Source of the DNA: Alisma plantago-aquatica | Taxonomy: Eukaryota; Streptophyta; Magnoliopsida; Alismatales; Alismataceae | Direction: 5' to 3' | DNA: 64,000 nucleotides | Assembly: GCA_963693085.1 (NCBI GenBank) | Contig: OY856411.1 | Location: 66,259,001-66,323,000, forward strand | Part shown: positions 11,221 to 22,361 of the stretch, piece by piece | How the letters are laid out: every line of letters starts with the position of its first letter | How positions within the stretch are numbered: position 1 is the first letter of the stretch | Position numbers and translations under genes: made by a program | Notes under the pieces: generated by a model | What the model saw: only the letters and a program-made list of their open reading frames with translations | Database searches by the model: none | What the model was told of the DNA's origin: nothing

Positions 11221-11346
11221 GGCACTGGGGTTTTAGTCCCCCTGCCGGGCACTGGGGTTTTAGTCCCCCTGCCATTTTATATATTAGGCATTGGGGTTTT
11301 ATTCCCCCTGCCACTTTTTAGGCACTGGGGTTTTAGTCCCCCTGCC
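11221..11346 (+). repeat. four 26-bp hairpin-forming repeats in LTR S
   Basis: Copies at 11221-11246, 11248-11273, 11287-11312 and 11321-11346. Each starts GGCACTGGGG and ends TCCCCCTGCC; the arms GGCA/TGCC and GGGG/CCCC pair around a TTTTAG loop. Copies are near identical; the third has two changes. Confidence 0.9.
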
Positions 11347-12674
11347 AATGGTGAGGTCCGGTAGGTGCCTCACCCTACATTGAGAGGATGTTGAGTCATA
11401 ATTTATATTCATGCAATTGTGATATTTGTTGATATGGAAATGTGGCAGTTTTGAAAAACTTTATTTACTCATTTGTCTCTCTCTCCTTGATACTCCTTAG
11501 TGGAATCTTTTGTTATGAAATGCTTAACTTTATGATTTCCTTTATCCTATTATTGACACATACCTTTTATCTTTCTCTTGCTGGATGACCCCAACCATCC
11601 AGGCTAGGATCAGAGTGCGCATGGAAGCTTGGTGAACCTAAGGCTATGGATAGGGCAAGATGAAAAGAAACATATAGCTTGCATGATCATAGTTGCTTTT
11701 ATATATATAGTTGTTTTGTTTGGAGACAATGTTGTATTAGTCTAGTCTTCCTCTACCTAGATCCTTGTTCTTGTATAAAGATGTACTTCCTTTATGGAAA
11801 AATTTGTAATGTACTCTTTATACATTTTGAATATAGTCAAGATTTTAATTTCCGCTGCTACACAATTGGTGTTTTTGTTGCCATGATTTTTAGTAGAGAC
11901 TTGGTCTTTACAAATTCCTACACTGTTATCTTAATTCAACTCCCATTCTGGGTAGTGGCTTGTAGTCAGAATTTCTCACTTTCGCGATACAATTCACTAC
12001 CTAAATCTAGGTCAGTTCCACAGTAGTAGTAACCTATACCCTAAACGAGGTGCATGAAAACCAAACTCTGGGGTTCCACCATTAACTGTACATCTCCTTG
12101 CTCAAAGGATTTATTAGTTAATGTGATTTTCATCTCTTTTCAATTGTTAATTCTTCTTTCAAAGTAATTAAAGGTATTAGATTATCATTAGGGTGATCAA
12201 TCATAATGATATAATGGAGCAAACAACATCATACCATAGATTTGAGAGACAATTTATGATAAACTATGTAAAAAGTAGCATACAACGATTACCCGGGCTA
12301 CTCCCGGTCCTAAAGATAGAGGGGATTAGCCCCGCATGTTCATCTCAATGAAAAACATGATGAGAGAAAGGGAAAACATGGAGAAAACGTGAATAGATGT
12401 GATGTAAACCCCTGAACGGAGGAGATCTGGGCGTTCCTCGGCATAGGATGAGCGTTCTACAACCTTCCAACAATGGGAAACTCCTTCCGCGGCTCTCCGA
12501 ACGATCGGGGCGTGGCTCTAGGCTCCGTTCTTCTCTCCTTCCTTCCTCAAGACTGGTGCAATGGCTAATGAAGTGCTCCTCCCTTAGGGCCTCCGTTTTT
12601 AGGTATAAGAACCACTTAAGCCCGCCAAAACATCATGGTCATTCGATTTGGATCGATCTGAGTGTTTTCCTATT

Positions 12675-13025
12675 TTGACGACGTCGATATCATCGACGCG
12701 TGCATGAGGCACCGGCGCTTGCATGATTCTTGGGGTTCTTTCTGATGTTGCCTCGATACCATCGACTATGTGTCGATGGTATCGACACCTTAGGCGTCGC
12801 TTTCTGTGGAATCTGATGCTAAAGTTGATTCTGCTCAGGTGAATTTGATAGCATCGATTTTGTGGTCGATGGTATCGACTTGTGGCAATCTGGCTCCTTT
12901 GACACGCTGCTACTGTCTCGATACCATCAACAATCCCGTCGATGGTATCGACTTCTGGGTGCTCTTCTCCGGCAATGCACAGTGACCAGGTCGATGGTAT
13001 CGACCACCCGTCGATGGTATAGACG
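12675..13025. repeat. GTCGATGGTATCGAC dyad cluster in 3' LTR of A
   Basis: GTCGATGGTATCGAC and its reverse complement GTCGATACCATCGAC occur many times, often as close inverted pairs that would fold into hairpins, for example near 12754-12792. The same cluster is in the other LTR (40205-40570) and in the internal spacer at 16620-17095. Translated stretches here (Ser/Arg/Ile-rich) are artefacts of the repeats. Confidence 0.9.
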
Positions 13026-13248
13026 TATTCAGATATCCAAATTGCCTGAAATGAAGAGAAGAACACCAATCAAATCCAACAAATATGATCTTTTATACAG
13101 AATATGATGAAACAAGGTAAATTTGATGCATAATGAGATTATAGACTAAAGGAAGTGAATCACGTGATACTAACCAAAAATATGACTAATAAACGCATAA
13201 AACGCATGTAAAATTAGCCTATAAAAGTGAATCAAAACCCCAGCATCA

Positions 13249-13266
13249 AACTCCCCTAAGCTTGAA
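13249..13266 (-). other. polypurine tract of element A
   Basis: On the minus strand TTCAAGCTTAGGGGAG lies directly next to the LTR start (TTTGATGC). This is the primer for plus-strand synthesis. A near-identical copy lies at 14727-14744. Confidence 0.8.
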
Positions 13267-13268
13267 CA

Positions 13269-13286
13269 TTGCTCGTCCTCGAGCAA
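13269..13286. other. perfect 7-bp hairpin beside the PPT of A
   Basis: TTGCTCGTCCTCGAGCAA pairs TTGCTCG with CGAGCAA around a TCCT loop, three bases from the PPT. Its role is unknown. Confidence 0.6.
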
Positions 13287-14726
13287 CAAAACTATAGAAT
13301 AAAATTGTGAGGGTCAACTAAAGAACATACTATCGCAACAGACATTACCGTATGGTTCCCACCAGGCATGTACATACCGGTCCTCACTAATCATGGAACG
13401 GTAACTACCCTGCAGGTGACAATGATCATCCATAAGAGATATCCACCCCAACATTAGTGAACACTATCAAATAAGGTAGTTAATATAATAAAATCCTCCA
13501 GTTTAGGCTTGGTGCATCTTGTGATCTCCTATCTACGTTGCTCATAACCTAACTACCATCTACATGGAAGCAGATCTCCTAATATACACAAATGAGGAGA
13601 TAATCATGGGTGGCCTACCATGTTGAGCAACGGGTGGATGGAATGGGCGGTTATGGAAGAAAAAGTAGCACAATACAGTTTGACAAGCAAAAGTGACAAC
13701 GATGACCTACATGATGCTCATGCATATGAAAATGACCTAATGCTTACATTTTAGGTGAAATGATGCAGCACTATCATTCCATCTCAATGAGAGATAGAAT
13801 ATTTACAGACTACATATGTGCTTGCTCTTCTTATTATGCATGTGAACAAGTTCCTTTCTCCGTCTGATCTTCACTTACTTACACTTTTCTTTTCTTCTCT
13901 TTTTTTTCAAACCCTTATTTTTCTTAATAAACTAAGAGGAAATTTTCAACATCTTTTTCTTGGGCTTATTCACATTACTACTATTTTTTTCATTGTACTT
14001 TATTTTTCAGAGAGTATGAAACAAGTTCCCTACTTTTCCTTATTTTTCAGAAGGCGTAAGGCACATCATGTCCTATACGCTCAAGATTATGTAAAATGCA
14101 ACTAAAATGACATTGACATGCACTCTAGAATGTGTGCATGCATGACTATAATGCAACAGTTTTTTTTTCATATATGCAACAAATACAAAAACTGACTACA
14201 ATGTAATCCTATCTAAATGATATGCAATCAAGAGATGAAAAACTATAAAGTGTTCCCAATTCTTATGGTGGAGTATAGATAAAATGAGGTAGATATATCA
14301 CAAGACTAATTGACAGAACCATTGGAATAGATTATATTTCCCTCCTTACTGACAGGTGTATCAAAGGGTTTCTTTTTCTCACTTTTGATTAAAGTCTCGT
14401 TATTGTTTGGTCAGTTTAGGCTCAACATCCAATTCCGCCCACATTTCTTGAATCATTCGGATGTACATTCGTGGTCTTATGTTTTAAAGTTGAAAGACCC
14501 AATTAATTTCATGAGTTAAGTGCTCAAGTTCAAACAAATTCAACTTACAATTTCTCACAAAATTTTTAGATTTTGCACCCATAACTCCCATGTGAAAAGC
14601 ATTGAGATGACACATTAACATTAGACATCCACAGATTACACTAGATATCATGTGGATCCTAAAAACAAAGAAAAATGCTAAAATAAAATAAAAAGGAAAT
14701 AAAAGCTAAGATAGAAATTATTCCAT
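13287..14726. other. noncoding 3' spacer of element A
   Basis: AT-rich DNA between the terminal PPT and its upstream copy. I see no coding frame with recognisable motifs. It includes a T-rich tract near 13880-14060. Confidence 0.6.
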
Positions 14727-14744
14727 CTCCCCCCTAAGCTTGAA
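14727..14744 (-). other. second PPT-like copy in element A
   Basis: CTCCCCCCTAAGCTTGAA on the plus strand matches CTCCCCTAAGCTTGAA at the LTR boundary except for two extra C. It lies just after the post-pol ORF. Element B shows the same arrangement. Confidence 0.75.
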
Positions 14745-14799
14745 TTCAACTATGGCCTCATAGTCAAAAACAATCTCAGAAGGTGGAACAGTGATACCG

Positions 14800-16390
14800 T
14801 CTATTGCTCAGGTGGTGGGTACTATGGGCCACTGGGATCCCATGATGGATATTGCCCCTGAAAAGAAAGATCAGATGGGGGCATCAGTGGTGGCTATGGG
14901 TAGCCCCCAAAGTAGTTCTATCTCCAATAGTTGTCATAGAAGGGCTACTGCTGCATCTCCATCCTCTACAACCTGTTGTGGATGTTCTCTTAGTTGGCAA
15001 CAAGAAGGCACTCATTCTCATATACTGCTTGTTGATTCACAAATAGTCGGTTTGTAGTATCTTGAATACCAGCAAATGACGCAGTGTGATGTTTTTGTGT
15101 CTCCTAGATGCTCTGGAGCATGTTGTACAAGCCCTGCATAGAATAGACATCCTCTCCTTCCTGAGAGGGTTGTGGTGGCGGTGGCTGAGAAGATGATCAA
15201 GCTCTTGGGTAGAAGTGAGGATGCTTCCTCGGCGCTACTTGTGATCGAAGAGGAATGAGAGGTTCCTCTTCCTCCTCATCGTCGTTGCATCGCCGCCTGC
15301 ACCGTTGTCGTCCTCTTCAGCTTCAACTTCTTCCTCGGACTCGTCAATCAGAATATTGGGCCACTGAAAGTGCTGGCCCCCGCCTAGATGTTGAAGATGG
15401 GGTTCGGGAGTGATAGTTGCAGATAGTCCTTTCTGATGTGGAAATGAACATAGGCCACGCCATCTCAGACAATAATAAGGCTTGAACGGTGTAAGTTCTC
15501 TAGATTGACTTTATTTTTTTTACCAGTGGAATGAGGTGTGAAAGATCTAGCCCGAGATAGAGAGCCAATGACTTGATAAGCCCCCCAAATTGGATAGGGG
15601 CTCGTCTGGTACTCCTCCGCACATCCAACACACGTGTTAAGAAAATTGTGCCCCAGTTGAGCTCCTCTCTAGTCAAAAGTTTGTAGAGGAAAAATAGATC
15701 TGTCTCTTAAAACTTGCTCAATGCCAGATCGCTTCGAGCAAAGAAGGTGACACATAGCATATGATGCAAAATCCAAGTGAACGGATGCTCAAAATCAGCC
15801 ACTGCTGCATTGTGGTAGCTCATCGTCTTCTCTGTCGGAGTGGTCACTAAATCCGCAAAAATGGCATCATAGTCCTCCCGACCGTCTGGCCTCCTGTGTT
15901 GGTTAGGAGAATGATACCAGTTGTAGATTGAATTGAACTGGGCGAGAGTGAGGGTATAGTTGTTGTTGAAAAGTCGAAAAGAAACCCAGCCTTTAATCCA
16001 CTCCTGATCGGTGGCGATAAGGTCGTTGGGCATGACACATATGTCGAGAGATGCCATGAACTCCGCCACCAGTTCTTTGTACATCGGCCACTCACTGAAA
16101 AAGGGATGGCCCTCAGCATAATATTGGTGACCTGGCCTTGTTGTATGCCTAGCCTGTCCCTGAAGGACATAAGTGAGGTTGGCCTCAAACCCGAGGTCGC
16201 AGATCATAGCCCGATCAACATATCAGGTAGGATCAATTTTTCGCTTGAGTAGCTCCTCATAAATCTTCTTCACGTCTGCCGAGGGGTGAGCGATCCTCAA
16301 ACGGGGAATGGAGCCTGGTGGTGGTGGAACGAACGTCTTGATCTCCATTGAGGCTGCCCGCTAGGAAGATGATGCGACGTTCCTCACCAT
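14800..16390 (-). pseudogene. ATHILA ORF1-like post-pol gene of element A
   Basis: The likely start is the ATG at 16388-16390, followed by PPPPGSIPRLRIAH. The best stretch (16207-15707) contains YKELVAEFMASL, FRLFNNNYTLTLAQFNSIY and HPFTWILHHMLCVTFFARSD, which match my memory of the ATHILA ORF-1 family (consensus-like EFLSSL, LRYLHR..A...FGR). Further on, in shifted frame, come LNWGTIFLTRVLD and FGGLIKSLALYLGL, then a Gln-rich tail (MEMQQQPFYDNYW). Several stops and frame changes are present. The function of this family is unknown; it occupies the env-like position. Confidence 0.72.
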
Positions 16391-16614
16391 GATGAAAGAA
16401 AAGAGACAAAAGAATGGAGATCGATGAAGGTCAGAGCAGATCGGAGAAGATGATATCCGATGTCAATGAAGAGCTCAATGGTGATTGCTCGATCGCTAGA
16501 TGCTCAGTGAAGATCTCCAGTTGCTCGGTAATGCTCAGTGCAAGAGTTGAGGGAATTCGTTGGGAAGGTGTGAGTAGAAATGAGAAACCACCTTTCCTTA
16601 TATAGTTGAATTCG

Positions 16615-17095
16615 GCACCTCTATTGACCCGTCGATACCATCAACGAGGTGTCGATGGTGTCGACACCTATAGCACAATCCTCCCTTCGCTAGTATCGAC
16701 AGTCCTCGATTGCTGGATGTGGGGGCTCAGATCGATGACGCATTGATACCATCGACAGGATGTCGATGGCATCGACATCTGTCGATGTCATTCCAACTTT
16801 GTGAGGCAATATCTCTTATTTCCCTAAAGCTAATTCGATACCATCAACTTGAGGGTCGATGGTATCAACTTCACTAATAAGAATTACTCTAAAAATCTCC
16901 AGAGATCTCGCAAGCATCTACCATGGGGTCGATGCTATCGACTTGCTCCAGAAATTTGGTCGACAAACCTGATGGGTCGTCGATACTATCGATGAGGCCA
17001 TCGATAGTATCGACGGAGCAATTTTTCTACAGATTTTGTTCTGCACCCTCGTCACTACCATCGACATAGGGGTCAATGGTATCGACTTCCAATCA
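16615..17095. repeat. dyad cluster in the spacer between integrase and ORF1 of A
   Basis: The word GTCGATGGTATCGAC and its complement, with variants, recur over about 480 bp upstream of the post-pol ORF start (16390, minus strand). The same word fills both LTRs, but the surrounding sequence is not LTR sequence. A shared control or folding element is possible; this is inference. Confidence 0.85.
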
Positions 17096-17215
17096 GTACT
17101 GCACACTGAGCAAACCTATTAGGGTATCATTTTTACACTAAAAATGAAATTAACCAAGACTAACTTGAAAGAACGAAAGAAAATGAAGTAAAATGAAAAA
17201 TGTAAACTACCAATG

Positions 17216-17233
17216 GTTGGGTTGCCTCCCAAC
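17216..17233 (-). other. conserved hairpin box after integrase (A)
   Basis: GTTGGGTTGCCTCCCAAC pairs GTTGGG with CCCAAC around TTGCCT, followed on the plus strand by AAGCGC and a partly conserved stretch to about 17275. Element B has the same box at 27592-27607 in the same place, shortly after the integrase stop. I recall similar boxes in other plant Athila-like elements. Confidence 0.7.
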
Positions 17234-17277
17234 AAGCGCCCTACTTTAAGGTCTTAGGCTAGACGCAATTATTCCTT

Positions 17278-18795
17278 TCATTCCTCCTTTAGTGCAATGA
17301 GTTGAACCTCATGCACTTTCTTTGTGAACTCTTCTCCGTAGTAGAGCTTTAGTCTTTGACCATTCACTAAGAATGTTAGATCTCCATCTCTCACCATAAT
17401 TACACCATGTGGTCGCACATCTTCCACCACAAAAGGTCCACTCCACCAAGATTTTAGTTTCCCGAGATGCAACTTTAATCTCGAGTTGAACAATAACACG
17501 TGATCACCTTTTTTGAAAATGCACAATTAAATGTGGCGGTCGTGGATTTGCTTTGTCCGTTCTTTATAGATCCTCGATTTCTCGTAAGCATTCATCCTAA
17601 GCTCATCTACCTCATTGAGCTCTAACATTCTCTACTTCCCTGCATCATCATAACTCATATTAAGCTTTCGTAGCTCCCAGTGCGCTTTGTGCTCTAACTC
17701 TACCGACAGATGGCAAGCCCGCTCGTAAGCCAACCTAAAAGGCATAGTGCCTATAGGTGTCTTAAACGCGGTCCTATATGCCCATAATGCATCCGATAAG
17801 AGGGCACTCCAATTCTTCCTAGAAGAGGCCACTGTGTGTTCCAATACCTTCTTGATCTCTCTATTGGAAACCTCCACTTGGCCTTGCATCTGCGGGTGAT
17901 ATGGCGTACCGACATTGTGCTTGACCCCATATTTACTCAATAATGCAGCAAATTTCTTATTCATGAAGTGGGTGCCTCCATCACTTATAATCATCTGTGG
18001 AACACCAAAACTGCAAAAGATATTTTTCTTCATGAACTTGCACACTACCACAGCATCATTAGTCCTTGTGGGTATTACTTCTACCCACTTCGACACATAA
18101 TCAATGAAAAGCAAAATATATAAATTGGAATTCGAGGACACAAACGGTCCCATGAAATTGATGCCCGACAAATAAAATACCTCAACTTCTTGAAACATGT
18201 TGAGGGGCATCTCTTGACGCTTCGATATGTTACCTGCCATTTGACACGAATCACATTTCTTTACATAGTCATAAGCGTCTCGGAAGATTGTAGGCCAATA
18301 AAGGCCACTCTCTAACACTTTGGCCGCCGTACTTCTACTTGCATGATGACCACCAGTGGGTAGAGTATGACAGTGATGAAGCATACTATCACATTCCACC
18401 TCTGGTACACACCTGTGTAAAATGTCATCCCTGCATTGTCTCAACAAAATGGGGTCATTCCAAAAATAATATCTCAAAGAACGGAAAAATCTCTTCTTCT
18501 CTTGATAAGTCCAATCATCCGGGATTTCTTTACATGCAAGATAATTCACAATATCCGAAAACCATGGATCCTTAGATTTTATTGAAAGGATTTGCTCATC
18601 GGGAAACATCTCAATAATGGGTATGTTGATATCTCTTTCATCTACCTGTTCTAATCGAGGCAAGTGGTCCGCAACCACGTTCTCAATGCCCGCCTTGTCT
18701 TTAATTTCAATGTCAAACTCTTACAAGAGCATAATCCACCTAATTAATATAGGCTTAGCATCTTTCTTTTCCATTAAGTATTTTATGGCGGCGTG
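17278..18795 (-). pseudogene. integrase and end of RNase H of element A
   Basis: Integrase joins element cDNA to host DNA. Reading on the minus strand: end of RNase H with [11 protein letters not shown] near 18660; an HHCC zinc finger (TGGHHASR, then CDSCQMAGN); and the catalytic core with [22 protein letters not shown] and [16 protein letters not shown], so both Asp and the Glu are present. The main open stretch is 18678-17632. A stop near 17632 and another near 17527 interrupt the C-terminal part, which continues to 17278 with VLLFNSRLKLH, WWSGPFVV and VNGQRLKLYYG. No chromodomain is seen, as expected for Athila. The left half of RNase H is split off by element B. Confidence 0.92.
18791..18795. 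repeat. target-site duplication of element B, left copy
   Basis: GCGTG here matches GCGTG at 35065-35069. The bases belong to the RNase H codons of element A. Confidence 0.85.
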
Positions 18796-20275
18796 TGACT
18801 GACCTAAATCGCACGTCCAAAAAGAGAAGATTAAAGTAGTCGGACTTTTAAAGAGATAACCCGACACTCAAGCCCCCACAACGATAACGGGGTTCGATGT
18901 AGCAATCGGGGTCGAACACAGGGACAAGGTTGGTCGTGTTAAGAACGTGAAATAAACACTCCATACTCCAACATAAATGAGGATTAGAAAGTGTTCCCAA
19001 AGGAATGGTATCTCGAAAATAAGAACAATAAAACAAAAGAAGTAAAAGAAACAAACTGTAACAAGGTATATGGGAAAAATCAGTTTGGGGTTCACCAGCC
19101 AAGGCATCTCTCCAACATGCATACTATCTCTCTCTCTTGCATACTCATATCAAGATTACAAGAAACCATGAAACATCTATTCCACTCTCTCTCTCTCGAG
19201 ATGAGGATAGATCTAGGCCTAAAAGAAGCCTCTCTCTCAAGATGACAACTCAAAAACCTCATAGAAAAACATATGGTTTAAAGCATTTAGCATTCCAACA
19301 CTCTCGTGCATTCATACTACTCCATGACATGGGATAAAAGTGATATTACTCTCTCGAGATATCAACAAACAAACATCACAAGATGGTAGCTAAGCATACA
19401 AGTGAAGCATTAAAATAGGTGCATGGAGATAATCTTGATAAGAATATGTATATTCAAAATAAAGAGATAATATACATGTTGGGAGTGCCTTAGTGGCTAC
19501 TCCCAACCCAAGTTATGGTGTTTAGCCACTCATGCTTGCGGTTAACATGGAGAAGCTATAGAAAGATAGATCCATGAGATACCACGAAGAATGGAGGTGA
19601 GTACAGCGAGAGGAAAAGATAGATCTAGAGGAGAAGAAACCTGATACTACACACTACTTCTTCAGATCTGGATCTACCACAGGGATATCTCCTTGTCTCG
19701 AAGAAGCGGCAGGCATGGGTGGTCATCTTCTCTCTCCTCAGATTTCACTCCGGAGATCCAAGACTGATGGATCGTCAGCAACGGGTCTGGGATGCGGTAG
19801 CACTTCGTGGTATCAGGATCGGATCTCTCTGATCTGATGTCCTAACAAGACAGGTGGGGGACGCTGTTTATAGGTGCCTTCCACCGTGATCTTTCTTGAC
19901 CATGATCTTCGGTCGTAGTCCTTGGAGAGGTCGCGGTCGTGATCTTTGGATAGACCACATTCGTGATCATAGGAAAAGCCAAGATCACGGTTCTCTGGAG
20001 AGAGGCCGCGGTCATGATCCTTGGAGAGACCGCGGTCACGATCTTTGGAGAGAGACCACAGTCACGATCTTTGGAGAGAGAGACCGCGGTCGTGATCTCT
20101 GCTGAATAACTGTAGTCACAATCTCTAAGATTGCGGTCATGATTGGGCTGATTCTTGAAATCGCAAAACAAGGTTTTAGTCAAGAAGATAGACAAAATGT
20201 GTGCAAAGTTGACTAAAGTTATTCTAAAAGTGGTGTAAAATACATACAAAAAATACGTAAAGTGTGGTGTTATCA
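18796..20275 (-). repeat. 3' LTR of element B (1480 bp)
   Basis: Aligns along its length with 33566-35064. Plus-strand ends are TGACTGACC and GTTATCA. Over the first 190 bases I count about 19 differences by eye, roughly 10 percent, mostly transitions. It contains TC microsatellite stretches (19120-19140, 19175-19198), a TATA-like TTTATA on the other strand at 19867-19872 and the GCGGTCGCGAT-type repeats. Confidence 0.93.
19877..20148. repeat. GACCGCGGTC/CACGATC word repeats in 3' LTR of B
   Basis: Quasi-tandem repeats of about 25-32 bp carrying GACCGCGGTCACGATCTTTG and GAGAGAG. GACCGCGGTC is a perfect palindrome. Many copies here have lost CG (GACCACAGTCACGATC). The same word is in the other LTR and in the spacer at 26440-27475. 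Confidence 0.9.
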
Positions 20276-20276
20276 A

Positions 20277-20290
20277 CTCCCCCAAACTTA
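20277..20290 (-). other. polypurine tract of element B
   Basis: CTCCCCCAAACTTA on the plus strand lies one base from the LTR end. An identical 14-mer occurs at 21382-21395. Confidence 0.82.
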
Positions 20291-21381
20291 GAATCAAGCC
20301 TATACTCAGACTAAATGTAGGTTTGAGTACTCAGAGAGAGAAAGGATGAACAAGGATATCATAATAGCACGGCTGGAATACTCATTCTTGCATCAAGACT
20401 ATTGTTGCATGTATTCAATCCCTTAGGTCTCAATCCCCCTTTAGACTTAAGAGTTGCATAACCTCATACCATATATCATAACCTTCTATTGTAAAAGGCT
20501 TCTCCTTCTCAACTCATAACCCTCCCTTAGTTAACATCCATATTGGTGCCACATCTTTTCGAAAGGTAGCCTTCGCACCTATTCTTTATTTTCAGAGGGA
20601 CCTATGCTAATGTGTATGGGTAGGCTTGAAGCTTTAAGGTATTTCCTCTTCCCCCTGAATTCCTCACCCACAACTGTCGTAAGAACAATGTTTCCCTTTT
20701 TGGAGCTTCTGACTTTAAGTCCTGTGGTATGTGAGGTTCCATTCAGGATTGGAGGTGTGTGAGCTTGGCTTCAAATTTCCACTTACGGGCACGACATATC
20801 TGCATTCATGAGTGTAGCAATATACTGGCCGGGCAGAAACTTTTGGCATTTTTTAGGGCATATCTATCCTTTTTTTTCTTTATTTTGTTTGATTTTCGAC
20901 TTTTTATCTCTCCTTTCATGCTTGGGATTTAGAATTAGGCTGGTCTTCTTGGGCAGCCAAGCCTCTTTTGAGCTATATTCCTTGAACAAGGTAGCTTTTT
21001 CCTATCTACAGAGACTAGGATTTTTTGGATGCTAGCATCAGGTGGGGATGGTTGCTTAGCAGTATGACTAAGGTTCTCTTAGTTTGCAGGGGTTCATGAG
21101 TTAAGGTTGTTACATTTACAACGTCTTAGTGCAAGAATGAGATATAGCAGCGTTGCTATGAATGTTGTTTTACTCGTGCGTTGCTCATATCCTTCTCTCT
21201 CAAAGGTCTGGAGCACTACTTTTTGAAAATTTTAGCGAGAGGGAGCGAGCTTCTAAGAGGTCAGTTGTAACGAAAAATTTAAAATTTCAAAAAAAATTGT
21301 AAGAAACGTAAGAAAAGGAAAGTGAAATATAAACGGGAGAAAAAGGAAAGTTTTAGTACCTCTACGGCCCGTTTATGACTC
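20291..21381. other. noncoding 3' spacer of element B
   Basis: About 1.1 kb between two identical PPT-like sequences. No recognisable coding frame was seen. Confidence 0.6.
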
Positions 21382-21395
21382 CTCCCCCAAACTTA
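21382..21395 (-). other. second, identical PPT copy in element B
   Basis: The 14-mer CTCCCCCAAACTTA repeats the terminal PPT exactly. It lies about 140 bases beyond the end of the Ulp1-like frame. Confidence 0.78.
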
Positions 21396-21537
21396 TCATG
21401 CGCCCCATCTCGGGGTGTCAAAATTTGAGAAGAAGTATAAACGTGCCTTCTTTATTTATTTATTTGGTGGGGAAGGCCCACTTGGACTCTAGGATCATGT
21501 TGGCATAGATACCCCTAAGCGTGTGATACTACTCGTA

Positions 21538-22160
21538 CTACATGTTCTCCACCTTGAGGCCGATAGTTGTGATAGCTACCATCCCTGATAGGCAGAAGAA
21601 CCCGCAGTCATTTGATAAGGGTATTTGTTGAGGGCTTCTATGGCAGTATTGGGTCTTCCTGAAGTCTTTGCCTTGTATCATTGTGAACCCTTTGCAATGT
21701 TGTTGTATTATTTGGATGATGGCTTCAGCACAAGTGTTATCCTTTTCTTCGATAGGATTTTTTGCTGTCATCATGTTATCTATTTTCTTTAGTGAAAAGG
21801 TTGCATCAGAGTTATTATACAGAATCGTAATTTTTTTAACAGGTTGACGTACAGCAAAGTCCAATGGTTGTCGTGAAGAATTGGAAAAAAGATGTGTTCA
21901 GGTGTGCCTTCTTGAAGCCGTCGCTGTAGTCATTCTATTTCTCTAGTCTTCTTGTCCTTAAGGATGCCGCCTACCAGTAAGAAAAATGTCATGTGATAGT
22001 TTGGCATTGAATCTCCTAACAACGCCTGGTAGGCTGACATCGTGCTCACTGAGAGGTACCCTCCTATTCTCAACATTTCTTGGAGGTCGTCTTTGAGCAC
22101 GCAGATGCCATCTCATTCGAAGATGACATCTCTTGGTGAATTGTCTTCCTTCAGAGAACT
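21538..22160 (-). pseudogene. Ulp1-like (C48) cysteine-peptidase module II, end of post-pol protein of B
   Basis: Ulp1-family enzymes cut SUMO-like proteins from substrates with a His-Asp-Cys triad and an oxyanion Gln. Reading on the minus strand: VLKDDLQEMLRIGGYLS and MSAYQALL (the N-terminal substrate-side helices), then FFPILHDNHWTLLYVNL with the catalytic His-Trp (codons at 21861-21866), then after a frame change ILYNNSDATFS where the YDS-type Asp is expected, and finally PQQIPLSNDCGFFCL with Gln and Cys (21592-21612). The order and spacing fit the family. Stops at about 22110 and 21960 and the frame change make it a pseudogene. No search was run. Confidence 0.72.
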
Positions 22161-22361
22161 CATGATTATTGTGAGTTCTTCCATCGACAGACTAAAGTAG
22201 CTCCATTTTTTGAAGTTCTCTAAGGAAGGTACTATATCTCCGGTCAGGCCTTCTGGTCCTTCATTCTCCAAGTCTTCTTCTGCTTTTACTTCTACGGGTT
22301 GTCCTTCTGCAGAAGGAGCATCATGAACATTTAATGCTGAAGGTTGTTGTTCATCTTTTTC
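22161..22361 (-). pseudogene. acidic linker between Ulp1-like modules of B
   Basis: Continues the same decayed frame after a stop near 22362. It is rich in Glu and Asp (VEVKAEEDLENEGPEGLTG) and then FKKWSYFSLSMEELTIIMS. I recognise no domain. Confidence 0.5.

Larger units (their letters stand above)
8275..11912 (+). mobile_element. probable solo LTR S (3638 bp), inserted in LTR of A
   Basis: It begins TGTAACATAC and ends GGTCTTTACA, giving a TGTAA/TTACA terminal inverted repeat. It is flanked by AATTC at 8270-8274 and 11913-11917; the intact LTR of A has a single copy. No internal copy of its own ends, no PBS at the expected place and no pol frame were seen, so a solo LTR left by LTR-LTR recombination is most likely. 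Length and TGTAAC start suit Tekay/Del-type gypsy LTRs. The open stretches at 9283-9919 have no recognisable protein. Confidence 0.75.
8003..13248 (-). repeat. 3' LTR of element A, split by solo LTR S
   Basis: The pieces 8003-8274 and 11918-13248 align end to end with the intact 5' LTR at 39177-40793. Without S the length is about 1603 bp against 1617 bp. The outer end has decayed from TGACAC to TAAAAT. The inner end is GCATCA followed by the PPT complement. No protein is encoded. Confidence 0.9.

Noticed and set aside
12599..13069. A 156-codon minus-strand open frame rich in Asp, Ile and Ser
   Set aside because: It is the translation of the GTCGATGGTATCGAC repeat cluster in the LTR of A; the other LTR gives similar broken frames.
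14791..15200. Short plus- and minus-strand frames
   Set aside because: The plus-strand frames are shadows; the minus-strand pieces belong to the decayed C-terminal part of the ORF1-like gene of element A and are covered there.
16615..17095. Regularly recurring short repeats that might look like a CRISPR array
   Set aside because: Repeats are irregularly spaced, occur in both orientations, and lie in a eukaryotic retrotransposon; no cas genes.
19896..20105. A plus-strand frame rich in Arg, Gly and Asp
   Set aside because: It is a translation of the GACCGCGGTC-type LTR repeats of element B, in the direction opposite to transcription.
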